NCBI GenBank assembly: GCA_946186895.1
Contig: CAMHOW010000003.1
Location: 34,883-98,882, forward strand
Length of the DNA: 64,000 nt
Source of the DNA: an uncultured Fibrobacter sp.
GTDB taxonomy: Bacteria; Fibrobacterota; Fibrobacteria; Fibrobacterales; Fibrobacteraceae
Reading direction: 5' to 3'
Numbering within the stretch: position 1 is the first letter of the stretch; every line of letters begins with the position of its first letter. The translations under genes were made by a program, and so were the position numbers. Under the pieces are notes generated by a model. That model ran no database searches, was not told the origin of the DNA, and saw only the letters and a list, made by a program, of their open reading frames with translations. Shown here piece by piece: positions 17,378 through 26,578 of this stretch.

Positions 17378-20300
17378 TGACTAAAGAAAAATTTATCGCC
17401 GTACATGACAAACTTACCGAACACGCTCAAATGACGCCCGGTGCCATTGCCGTTATCTGCGCAGACAAGGAACTTTCGTACAAGGAACTTGACCAGGAAT
17501 CAGATTATTTGGCGGCATCGCTTTTCGCCCTGATTCCAGAAATCAGACAAGGGGATTTCATCACTCTTGTATTGGACAGGTCTTTCTCTATTCATTTCGC
17601 CATCATGGGCGTTTTAAAAACGGGTGCGGCCTTTATCCCACTTACACTCGACACGCCTCCTGAAAGAATTGCATACAGCATCAACGATTCCAAATCGAAA
17701 GCCATCATTACAACCGCAAAAATCAAGGCGGAACTTCTAGAAATAGGCAAATGCACTTGCAAGATTTTCACACTAGAAGAACTCCTTGCCAAAGCGAAAA
17801 AAGAACATTTAAAAAAACAAGTTGTTCATGTAAGCCCCGATGACATGGCAATGTGCATTTACACCTCAGGTTCTACAGGAAATCCCAAAGGGGTCACGCT
17901 TAATCACAGGGCCATTTACGAAGAATTCTTTCCAGAACAATGGATCGCCATTGCCCAATATCAAATTCATCGATTGGCCGACATATCCCCATTCACGTTC
18001 ATCCTTTTTTATACAGGATTCTTTTATTGCATTTATGCAGGCGCCCTATTTTACCTTAACAAAGAAAATGAGCTTAAAGATTTAAAAATTTTTTCGGAAC
18101 AAATTAAGAAGTATCAACTGGATTCCGTAATTGGAATACCTTCATTCATCGAAATTCTACTTTCTGCGGCAGACAAAGAAAATTTTGAAAGCATTATTGG
18201 CCTTTACATGGGCGGAGAGCCGCTCTCTCCGGAGCATGCCGCAAAAATCTTCAGCAAACTCCCTACCGTAAAAATCATCAATGGGTACGGTACGACAGAA
18301 ACTTGCTCCATGGCTGTGTGCAAGGTATTGCAAAATACAACAAGTTCCTTCACAAATGGAATTCCATACCGGACAAAAGTCTTCATCGTAGATGAAGAAG
18401 GAAACGAACTTGGACCAAACCAGAAGGGAGAACTTTTAATACAGGGCAAGACGCTTTCTTGCGGTTACTTGAATCGCCCCGATGATACGGCAAAGAGCTT
18501 TATAGAATACAGAGGCGAAAGAACATACAAATCTGGGGATCTTGCCTATAGGACCGATAGCGGAGAAATTGTAATCTGCGGGCGAGCCGACGATATGGTA
18601 AAGTTAAACGGACAGCGAATTGAGCTCCAAGAAATAGAACAATCCATCTTAAAAATTGAAGCCATTAAGCAAGCAACCGTTATTTTAAAGACCAACGAAA
18701 AAGAGAATTTCCTAGTCGCGTTCATTGTTGCAGACACAGACATATCTACAAAGGCTATCAAGGAAGAACTATCAAGGTTTCTTCCACCTTATATGATTCC
18801 TTCGGTTTTTGTAACGCTTGACAAGATGCCCTTAAATAAACACGGGAAAATTGACAAGCAAAGCCTAAAAACAATGGATATTTCGTTTAAGCATTTAAAC
18901 GAGGCTTCTTCAGAAATTGGCATCGAAAACATCTTATGTTCAGCGGTCAAAAAAGTTCTTGATCTAAAAAGAGACCCTTCCAAAGAAGATAATTTCTTTG
19001 AGCTAGGCGGATCCTCTATATCAGCCGTTGAGCTAATCATCGAGATAGAAAAGCATCATTTAACGCTGACGGTTTCAGATATCTACTACGGAAAGACAAT
19101 CGAACGGATTGCAAAAAAAATACAATCAAACAAGAACACAGATGACAATGAAAAATATGAAGAACAATGCAGAAAAAAAACATTCGACATAAAGGCAGAG
19201 CAAGAATTTTTCCTATCTGAAGAAGAACAAAAATCCGGCAGTAATTACGTTTACAACTTTTCGTACGTTGTCACACTCGGAAATCAATACGATGAAAAAA
19301 AACTATGCGAAGCCGTTGACAAGACACTTCAAAAACATCCGATGATGATGTCTGTTTTTTCGAAAGATGAAACGGGAAAATATTCCGTCTCATACCGCCC
19401 TGAATTGATAAAAAAAACAGAATTGTGGCACACCTCCGAAAAAGAATTCAACAAGTTTAAAGAAAAGCCGGAGCGTCCATTCAATTTATTCGGAGAACAT
19501 CTGTATAGAACCAAAGTCATTGTAACAGAGAAAAACAAGTACCTCTTTGTGGAAGTCCATCATTCCCTGGGAGACTATTACTCGTGTTTTATATTCGCCG
19601 TACAGACCTTCAACGAGTATTACCAAGAAAAATCAGGAGATGACTTTTATTATTCGTACTTACAAGACCTAGAAAACACCAAGAAGTCCACAAAATATGC
19701 TGAGGCCAAAAGATATTACGAATCCCTAAAGGGCGATTTCAAATGGTGTTGCGTACTTGAATACGACCATACAAAATCTTTCGGAAAAAGTGCTTATTTG
19801 GATTACGATTTAGGAATTACCCTAGATCAAATGAACCAAGCCGAAAAAAGACGTTCTACATCCAGGAATGAACTTTCTATCGCGGCGGCAATACTTGCCC
19901 TTTCCGAGATGACAGGAAAAAAGAAAATCTGCTACACCTGGACTTACGACAACCGAAAAGAAGGCAAGTACCTCGAAACCATTGGCAGTTTCGAAGAAAA
20001 TCTACCCATCTTTATTGATCTTGAAATTACGGATTCTCCCTCAAAAATTCTTTCCGAGATTTCAGAACAAATCCTAAAGGACATTTTCTATTCGGAATGC
20101 CTAGGTGATATTTTCTACAATGACGAACTGGACACTTACACCTTGGAAATCATCTATCAAAAACAAGTCCATGAAAACACCATGCTGAACCTGATTCCGC
20201 CGGAAGTTCAAATCGAAGAAGTGGGTTTGAACCGCAATGCGGCAATGCCTTTCGAAATAGAGGTCCGCGAAAGCCCTTCGGGACTATCCCTGTTTATCGA

Positions 20301-20388
20301 GTATGCGGAAAATCTATACACTCCAAAACAGGCGTTACAGTATGCGGAACTGTTAAAAAAGAATTTGAACCTTTTGATGAGTACCTAA
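17377..20388 (+). CDS. Nonribosomal peptide synthetase, single module A-PCP-C
   Basis: 1,003 residues. Adenylation domain about 10-510: IYTSGSTGNPKG, NGYGTTETC, YKSGDLAYRT, GRADDMVKLNGQRIELQEIE and the C-terminal lysine in NKHGKID. Carrier domain about 510-590 with DNFFELGGSS; Ser547 is the expected phosphopantetheine site. Condensation-type domain about 605-1003 with HHSLGDY (His728-His729, Asp733), where the usual last Gly of HHxxxDG is Tyr. By eye, the Asp that usually holds the substrate amino group (FDxS) is Ile here, so the activated acid may lack an alpha-amino group. No thioesterase or reductase domain follows. Product unknown. Confidence 0.9.
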   Translation: MTKEKFIAVHDKLTEHAQMTPGAIAVICADKELSYKELDQESDYLAASLFALIPEIRQGDFITLVLDRSFSIHFAIMGVLKTGAAFIPLTLDTPPERIAYSINDSKSKAIITTAKIKAELLEIGKCTCKIFTLEELLAKAKKEHLKKQVVHVSPDDMAMCIYTSGSTGNPKGVTLNHRAIYEEFFPEQWIAIAQYQIHRLADISPFTFILFYTGFFYCIYAGALFYLNKENELKDLKIFSEQIKKYQLDSVIGIPSFIEILLSAADKENFESIIGLYMGGEPLSPEHAAKIFSKLPTVKIINGYGTTETCSMAVCKVLQNTTSSFTNGIPYRTKVFIVDEEGNELGPNQKGELLIQGKTLSCGYLNRPDDTAKSFIEYRGERTYKSGDLAYRTDSGEIVICGRADDMVKLNGQRIELQEIEQSILKIEAIKQATVILKTNEKENFLVAFIVADTDISTKAIKEELSRFLPPYMIPSVFVTLDKMPLNKHGKIDKQSLKTMDISFKHLNEASSEIGIENILCSAVKKVLDLKRDPSKEDNFFELGGSSISAVELIIEIEKHHLTLTVSDIYYGKTIERIAKKIQSNKNTDDNEKYEEQCRKKTFDIKAEQEFFLSEEEQKSGSNYVYNFSYVVTLGNQYDEKKLCEAVDKTLQKHPMMMSVFSKDETGKYSVSYRPELIKKTELWHTSEKEFNKFKEKPERPFNLFGEHLYRTKVIVTEKNKYLFVEVHHSLGDYYSCFIFAVQTFNEYYQEKSGDDFYYSYLQDLENTKKSTKYAEAKRYYESLKGDFKWCCVLEYDHTKSFGKSAYLDYDLGITLDQMNQAEKRRSTSRNELSIAAAILALSEMTGKKKICYTWTYDNRKEGKYLETIGSFEENLPIFIDLEITDSPSKILSEISEQILKDIFYSECLGDIFYNDELDTYTLEIIYQKQVHENTMLNLIPPEVQIEEVGLNRNAAMPFEIEVRESPSGLSLFIEYAENLYTPKQALQYAELLKKNLNLLMST

Positions 20389-20428
20389 TCAAATTACCAT
20401 TTTTTAACCTATTATTATATTTAAATGA

Positions 20429-22150
20429 ATGAGCAAGACATTTCTGTCTAAAAAATTTCTTTCGCTACTGGTTTCGGGAACAGTCTACATGATTGTCGTT
20501 CCAATCCTGTTGCTGTCGGATTCCGTGATTGCAGGCCTTGTCTTAGGAGAAACGAGCGTCGCCGGCATCAGCCTTGTAACCCCCGCATATTCCCTAGCCG
20601 CTTTTTTTGGAGGAATCCTTTCGATTGGCGTTCCCATCTTGTACAACCGCGCCATGGGAGAATTCGATCAAGCGAAAGCAACCCAGTATTTCAGGGTCGG
20701 ATTGACCGCTGCTGTTAGCATAGGCGTACTCTTGTTCTTAGCCTTTACGCTGTTGGGCGATACCTATCTCCATTTTTTCGAAGCGACCCCCGCTGTTTTT
20801 GAACAGGCCAAGCAGTATTTCTTTTGGTACAAGCTAACCATTCTCATTTTGCCTTTATTCCTACTGATGTGCGAAGCCGTATTTTCAGATGGAGACGACA
20901 CGATTAGCACAATCGCAGGCATCGTACAGCTAGTTGTCAACATCGCCCTCTCCATCATCTTGGCAAAATCCATGGGTATCGAAGGTATCGCCCTGGGTTC
21001 GTTTATCGGTACTGCACTTGCACTTTTAGTGACAAGCCTCCACTTATTCAAGAAAGGAAACTCGCTAAAAATCGGATTCCACTTTTCAATTGCAAAAATT
21101 TTTCACATAGCGAAATACAGTACGATCGATGCGAGCTCCTATCTATTTTTCGCCTGCTTTGCCGTGATTGTCGAAAAATACATCACATTCGCATTCGGTT
21201 CTGAAATGCTGATTATTGCCTCCGTTATTTTCTTTGCAAAAGAGTTTCAGATTATTTTTGACGGCATCGGAGAGGCCATTACACCCCTCATCAACATCTA
21301 TCTAGGCGAAGAATCCTACCGCGGCATTAAAAATTGCTACAAGCTTGCGCAGAAAGCGGCTATTGTCGAAGGGGTTTTAATGACCGCCATCATAGCGGCA
21401 GCATCTCCGCTCATCGTAAAAATTTATGGCATCGAGAATCCAGAAATCGCCAAGGCGGCCATCAACGGGGCACGCATTATTGCACTTGGGCTCACCGGAA
21501 CCAGTCTTCTCTACTTGCTCTCTTCGTATTATCTGCTCATCGACAAGATTTTTCTCGGAGCACTTCTCTGCGGATTACGCGACGTGATTGTCGCCGCCCC
21601 CCTCCTATTCATTCTCGGCGAAAAATTTGGAATTTACGGTTTCTTTGTCGGGATAGCCCTTTCGACTATTTTCGCCTACATCGTCTCGACACTATTTATC
21701 CGTACCAAATACGGCAAAGAAAACTACCCTCTGCTACTTGCAGATAAAGAAAAACGGCTGAACTACCGCTTTTACGAACTTAAGCTGGAACCGGAATCGA
21801 TTATTGATGTTCAAAAGCAGATAGAGCGATACCTCCAGGAAAACGGCATCAACAAAAAAATCATAGCCAAAGTCAAATTGCTCATTGAAGAACTTTTTAT
21901 GCTTGTTTTTGAGAAAAACGGGAACGCGGCAACCTATGCGGAATGTTCCGTCTTTATTCGAGAAGATGGAATCCAGATTATCACCAAAGACGATGGAGTT
22001 TTATTCGACCTATCAAGCGACGATGTAATTGCGGGTTCCATTACCGAGTTCATGGTTTCAGGTTACATGGAAAAAATGAAAAATAACAAGATGTACCTAA
22101 CGACCATGAGTTACAACCGTAACACATTCAAGGTAAAATTCGAGGCATAA
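20429..22150 (+). CDS. MATE exporter fused to a C-terminal RsbW/SpoIIAB-like ATPase domain
   Basis: 573 residues. About 1-435 is a MATE-type transporter with about twelve membrane helices (opening TVYMIVVPILLLSDSVIAG, with GIEGIALGSFIGTALAL midway). About 440-573 is a soluble GHKL-like domain: a helix VKLLIEELFMLVFEKNG corresponding to the N-box, and IITKDDGVLFD corresponding to the G1 box. By eye the N-box Asn is Leu, so kinase activity may be lost. RsbW-type domains bind STAS proteins; the STAS gene and a PP2C phosphatase are in the same operon. Export control by partner switching is inference. A 40-base A/T-rich gap precedes it, without a clear ribosome site. Confidence 0.8.
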   Translation: MSKTFLSKKFLSLLVSGTVYMIVVPILLLSDSVIAGLVLGETSVAGISLVTPAYSLAAFFGGILSIGVPILYNRAMGEFDQAKATQYFRVGLTAAVSIGVLLFLAFTLLGDTYLHFFEATPAVFEQAKQYFFWYKLTILILPLFLLMCEAVFSDGDDTISTIAGIVQLVVNIALSIILAKSMGIEGIALGSFIGTALALLVTSLHLFKKGNSLKIGFHFSIAKIFHIAKYSTIDASSYLFFACFAVIVEKYITFAFGSEMLIIASVIFFAKEFQIIFDGIGEAITPLINIYLGEESYRGIKNCYKLAQKAAIVEGVLMTAIIAAASPLIVKIYGIENPEIAKAAINGARIIALGLTGTSLLYLLSSYYLLIDKIFLGALLCGLRDVIVAAPLLFILGEKFGIYGFFVGIALSTIFAYIVSTLFIRTKYGKENYPLLLADKEKRLNYRFYELKLEPESIIDVQKQIERYLQENGINKKIIAKVKLLIEELFMLVFEKNGNAATYAECSVFIREDGIQIITKDDGVLFDLSSDDVIAGSITEFMVSGYMEKMKNNKMYLTTMSYNRNTFKVKFEA

Positions 22151-22152
22151 AT

Positions 22153-23613
22153 ATGACCTATGAAGAAATTGCAGACACCCTGTTTGTAGAAATATCCGTT
22201 TTCACGACCTTGCTAACCGCATTCATGTTATACAACAACATCGTGCTGTACAAGATGAGTTTCAAGGACAAACTTTCCATCATGCTTGTATCGGCAACGG
22301 TCTTATCTGCTTTTGACGGAATCTGGCATTTTGTAGACGGGAATCCCACATACAAGATCCTTAACTACGCCTGCGCCTATATTTTTGCAATTGCAATGAT
22401 GCTTGGATCATCGATGTTTACGCGATTTTCGTTGAATCAATTTGAAATCAAGATGAGTTCAAAAAAATTGCACTACGCGCTATTTATCGCGCCCACTGTT
22501 CTTACCGTTATTTTATGCCTAACGACACCTTGGACCGGTCTAGTATACTCCATCGACGAACATGGGGAAATCCAATACGGCATCATCTTTGATTATTGCT
22601 TGGTACCGATTGCCTTCATGTACGCAAGTTCACCATTGTTACAGTCCATCTATTACTTAATCCGACGCCGAAAATCAAATGCAGAAAAGAAATTCTACGC
22701 TCAATGTATTTTGATAACCTCCTTATTGATTGCAGGAATTGAATTTATTCAGCTTTTCATCTTGGAACTTGATGAAAATTATCTAGAAACCAGCCTTTCA
22801 ACCGCCATTGCACTCACCTTCTTTACGACAAACGTGAACACGAATAGGTTCGTCAAGAATCGCGAGAAAATAGTGGCCGTCGAAACCGACCTGAACCTCG
22901 CCGCAAACATTCAAACAGGTTCTCTTCCTTCCGCAGAGGGCGCTCTTGTCAACCACCCCGACGTAAACATCTACGCAACCATGGATACTGCCAAGGAGGT
23001 CGGTGGAGATTTTTACGATTTCTTTGAAATCGACGGCACGCATATTGCATTTGTCATCGCCGATATTTCGGGCAAAGGTGTTCCCGCGGCCCTTTTCTCG
23101 ATGACCGTGAAGACGATGATCAAAGACCATGCTTCGATGAAACTGTCGACTGCGCAGATTTTTACCGATGTCAACCGAATCCTATGTGAAAGCAACCCCG
23201 AAGAAATGTTTGCCACAGCATGGATTGGCATTCTAGACACCAAGACACGCATCATGAAATTCACAAATGCAGGCCACAACGCCCCCTGTTTTGCAAGAAA
23301 GGGCGGAAATTTTGAATTTTTGAAGAACAAGCACGGGTTATTCCTTGCAGGCATGGACGACACACAATACAAGGAATCCGAGATTCAATTACAGAATGGC
23401 GACAGCCTTTTAATCTATACCGACGGATTAACCGAAGCGCACAACGGCTCAGGAGAACTTTATGGCGAAGAGAGACTGCTGAAAAGGCTCAATTCGGCCG
23501 ATGTCCGCGATGGCAAAGCATTCTTGACACAGATCAAGGAAGACCTGCAAACCTTTGTGGGAGATGCCGAACAATTCGACGACATTACCATGTTGTCAAT
23601 TTCTCTCAGGTAG
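22153..23613 (+). CDS. Membrane SpoIIE-type PP2C serine phosphatase
   Basis: 486 residues. The N-terminal ~230 residues hold about seven membrane helices of a sensor-like region I do not recognise. A short coiled linker leads to a PP2C/SpoIIE catalytic domain (about 250-486) with VGGDFYDFF, IADISGKGVPAALFS, LLIYTDGLTEA and FDDITMLSI; the metal-binding aspartates are intact. Relatives such as RsbU, RsbP and SpoIIE dephosphorylate STAS proteins, so the STAS protein at the operon start is the likely substrate. It starts 2 bases after the MATE fusion gene. The following gene is convergent, with only 14 bases between stops. Confidence 0.9.
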   Translation: MTYEEIADTLFVEISVFTTLLTAFMLYNNIVLYKMSFKDKLSIMLVSATVLSAFDGIWHFVDGNPTYKILNYACAYIFAIAMMLGSSMFTRFSLNQFEIKMSSKKLHYALFIAPTVLTVILCLTTPWTGLVYSIDEHGEIQYGIIFDYCLVPIAFMYASSPLLQSIYYLIRRRKSNAEKKFYAQCILITSLLIAGIEFIQLFILELDENYLETSLSTAIALTFFTTNVNTNRFVKNREKIVAVETDLNLAANIQTGSLPSAEGALVNHPDVNIYATMDTAKEVGGDFYDFFEIDGTHIAFVIADISGKGVPAALFSMTVKTMIKDHASMKLSTAQIFTDVNRILCESNPEEMFATAWIGILDTKTRIMKFTNAGHNAPCFARKGGNFEFLKNKHGLFLAGMDDTQYKESEIQLQNGDSLLIYTDGLTEAHNGSGELYGEERLLKRLNSADVRDGKAFLTQIKEDLQTFVGDAEQFDDITMLSISLR

Positions 23614-23627
23614 ACAAACCGCAAACG

Positions 23628-26534
23628 CTACCCGAATCTCCCAGACCGTTCCAGTTGCATGAGCTGGTCCATGTCGATAAGCATGGCGCGGGGCTTGGAG
23701 TTGCCAGTACTGCGAGCACAGAGACCCAGACCGAAAAGCTGGTCCACGATCTTGCCGGCACGGCTGTATCCCACACTAAAGTGACGCTGCACTGCCGAGG
23801 TGGAAAGTCCGTTGCCGCACTCGATGGCCCACTTGGCCACCTCGAACAACAGCTTGTCCTTTTTCTCGTTCATGGCACCGTTTTCTCCACCATCTTCACC
23901 TTCCCCACCTTCTTCGGCAACCTCAAAGGATTCCAGCTGCGGGTAACAGACGTTCTGGTTAGAGCAGGCGTCGGCCAAGCGTTCCGCCTCTTCGTCACTG
24001 AGGAAGGCTCCGTGAACGCGGACCGGGTCGGGAGCGTTCACCGCCTTGTAGAGCATGTCGCCACGGCCCAGGAGCTTTTCGGCACCGGCATGATCCATCA
24101 CCGTACGGGCATCCACCTGGGAGGCCACCTTGAAACTGATACGTGTAGGCAGGTTCGCCTTGATGTTACCGGTAATCACCTTCACAGAAGGTCTCTGAGT
24201 GGCAAGCACCAAATGGATACCTACGGCACGAGCCTTTGCCGCCAAGCGGCTCACGTTCTTTTCGATTTCCTTGCCCGCCACCATCATCAAGTCGGCCATC
24301 TCATCGATAATCACCACGATAAAGGCCATGCGGTGACCGCGGTCGGTATCGGGAACATCGTCAGGAAGGGTTCCGGCCTCGAACTTCTCGTTGAAACCGT
24401 TGAGGTTACGCACCTTGGCAAGGGCCAGCACTTCGGTACGGCGGTCCATCTCATAGCAGAGCCACTGAAGCGCCTGTATGGCCACCTCGGGCTTGGTAAT
24501 GACCGGCGCCAGCAGGTGCGGGATGTTCTCGTACATCTTCAATTCCACCGCCTTCGGGTCTACGAGAATCATGCGCAAGTCATCGGGCGTCTTGCTCAAG
24601 AGCATGCTCGCCATAAGGGCGTTGATACAGACGGACTTACCGGAACCAGTCTGGCCCGCAATCATCAAGTGAGGAGCCTTGGCCAAGTCCATGGCAAAAG
24701 GTTCGCCAGAAATGTCTTTACCAAGGGCCATCACAATCTTATCTGGCGAGGGCTTGAATGCATCACTCTCAAAAATGTCTCGACCGAAAATGGTCTGCAT
24801 CTTGCGGTTGGGAATTTCGATACCCACGGCGCCCTTGCCGGGAATAGGTGCCAAAATACGGATAGAAACAGCCTTCAAAGCCATAGCCAGGTCATCTTGC
24901 AGGGCGCTGAACTGGCTCACCTTCACGCCTGGGCCAGGTTCCACCTCGAACCGTGTAATGACTGGCCCAGTCTCGCAACCCACCACCTTGCCCTTCACCT
25001 TGAAGTTCTCCAGCTTTTCTTCAAGCATGTGGCCGATTTCATTCAGTTCTTCTACCGTGTAATCGGCAGGCTGTGGATCATGGGCATCTAAAATCTCATC
25101 AACAGAGGGAATGCGATACGGATCGAAATGTACCGTCGGGTCGGGCTGGGGAATGCCATTAGCCGCGCCGCCGGTAGCCGTAGTCCCACCAGAAGAAGTC
25201 CCTATCTGGTTCGGCTCCACGTAGCTGGGGTCAGAATCCACCTCGTCAGAAGTCACCACCTGAGGGATAAAGTCATCGTCGTCTTCACCAGATTCAGCAG
25301 ACGGTTCAATTTCTTCGCCTTCCGAAACATCTTCGCCACGAAGGGTCGGCTCCTCATTTCCGGACATGGAGCCTGCCACTACGGTAGCGTCATCTGTTGA
25401 CTGCGAGCCCGCGACAACAGTAGCAACATCAGAATTAGCAGGGCTAGCAACCGCGGTTTCGTCGTCGCCACCGCGGACAGCGCCCTTCACCACCAAGTTA
25501 CCCTTGCGTTCATTTTCCCAATTGATTTCTTCTCGGGCGCGACGGATTTCGGCAATCTTGTTACGGATTTCTCGAATCTCCAGCGCACTCATGCGAGCGC
25601 CATTTTCACGAAGCTCCTGCTCCAGGCGCAAAATTTCGGGATCCTCTCCCAGGGGCTTCGGGGTAGGCGTATCTGCAACGGTTCCAAAGGTTCCCTCCAC
25701 AAGGGTTCCTTCCACTACCCTGTCTACGGTCGTTTCTACGCCAGTGGTGTCCACCGTCTCCATCCAGTTCTTGCGGGCGCTGAAGGGTTTCAGCACACCC
25801 TTGTGCTTGGTCCTATAGGCATCGGGAATATTGAAGATGGTGGTATCGCCGTCCATGGTGATACCCTTCCGGACAGTGGTCGTTTCGTCGGGTTCGGATT
25901 CTTCAGCACCATCATCCCCTTCGGAGGCCTTTTCTTTCACGCCGCGGATCTTACGGAACAGGGATACAAAATGCCCAAAACGAAGACCAAAACAGAAGAA
26001 CAGCACCGCCACCAAAACAAGGGACAGGATGATTACCGGAATGAACAAGACGTCGCCGCAAAGGGGGCCTACTACGTTGGAGTCCAAAAAACGCCCAATG
26101 ATTCCGCCACGCATAATGAAAACGTCTTCAGAGACGTTGGCCTTGCCATGAACCGGAATGGACATCAATACGCACAGGTCAAGCCCCACAATAGAAAGCC
26201 CGAGAGCCACGCGGAACAGTTTCTTGCGAAGACTCTGGAAGGTGATAAACAGCCCCCAAAGCATCACAGACAGGATAATGAATATCACGGGCAGCTTGCC
26301 GAAGGCAAAGTTCAGGAAATCCCCAAAACGGGTCATGATTCCCTTTTCGGAACCTACGTACACAACGCTAATGCAAGACAGCAGGGCTATAGCGGACACG
26401 GCGATAAGCCCGTAACCCAAAACCATCGCCCCTAGGGAACGTTCTTCTGAAGTTTCGACCTTTTCCGGTTTCGACGTAGACGACTTGCGACTTGATTTCT
26501 TTTTCTGTGCAGCCAAAATGCTCTCCTTCGCCAT
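23628..26534 (-). CDS. ftsK: DNA translocase FtsK/SpoIIIE
   Basis: 968 residues. Four N-terminal membrane helices (about 35-185), a long acidic low-complexity linker (about 200-480), then the motor with GQTGSGKSVCINALMAS (Walker A, about 622) and VVIIDEMADLMMV (Walker B). A C-terminal gamma winged-helix domain (STSAVQRHFSVGYSRAGKIV) reads KOPS-type polar sequences. It pumps chromosome dimers and trapped DNA through the division septum. The start at 26534 is preferred over one 27 bases further out because MAKESILAAQKKK fits the usual short charged N terminus; no clear ribosome site helps. Confidence 0.95.
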   Translation of the reverse strand: MAKESILAAQKKKSSRKSSTSKPEKVETSEERSLGAMVLGYGLIAVSAIALLSCISVVYVGSEKGIMTRFGDFLNFAFGKLPVIFIILSVMLWGLFITFQSLRKKLFRVALGLSIVGLDLCVLMSIPVHGKANVSEDVFIMRGGIIGRFLDSNVVGPLCGDVLFIPVIILSLVLVAVLFFCFGLRFGHFVSLFRKIRGVKEKASEGDDGAEESEPDETTTVRKGITMDGDTTIFNIPDAYRTKHKGVLKPFSARKNWMETVDTTGVETTVDRVVEGTLVEGTFGTVADTPTPKPLGEDPEILRLEQELRENGARMSALEIREIRNKIAEIRRAREEINWENERKGNLVVKGAVRGGDDETAVASPANSDVATVVAGSQSTDDATVVAGSMSGNEEPTLRGEDVSEGEEIEPSAESGEDDDDFIPQVVTSDEVDSDPSYVEPNQIGTSSGGTTATGGAANGIPQPDPTVHFDPYRIPSVDEILDAHDPQPADYTVEELNEIGHMLEEKLENFKVKGKVVGCETGPVITRFEVEPGPGVKVSQFSALQDDLAMALKAVSIRILAPIPGKGAVGIEIPNRKMQTIFGRDIFESDAFKPSPDKIVMALGKDISGEPFAMDLAKAPHLMIAGQTGSGKSVCINALMASMLLSKTPDDLRMILVDPKAVELKMYENIPHLLAPVITKPEVAIQALQWLCYEMDRRTEVLALAKVRNLNGFNEKFEAGTLPDDVPDTDRGHRMAFIVVIIDEMADLMMVAGKEIEKNVSRLAAKARAVGIHLVLATQRPSVKVITGNIKANLPTRISFKVASQVDARTVMDHAGAEKLLGRGDMLYKAVNAPDPVRVHGAFLSDEEAERLADACSNQNVCYPQLESFEVAEEGGEGEDGGENGAMNEKKDKLLFEVAKWAIECGNGLSTSAVQRHFSVGYSRAGKIVDQLFGLGLCARSTGNSKPRAMLIDMDQLMQLERSGRFG

Positions 26535-26578
26535 TGCATTGAAAATATAATTAAAACCCATTTATTATTATTGACAAT

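Noticed and set aside
23655..25091. A 478-codon open frame on the plus strand
   Set aside because: Antisense to the conserved ftsK motor; no recognisable domain and no ribosome site.
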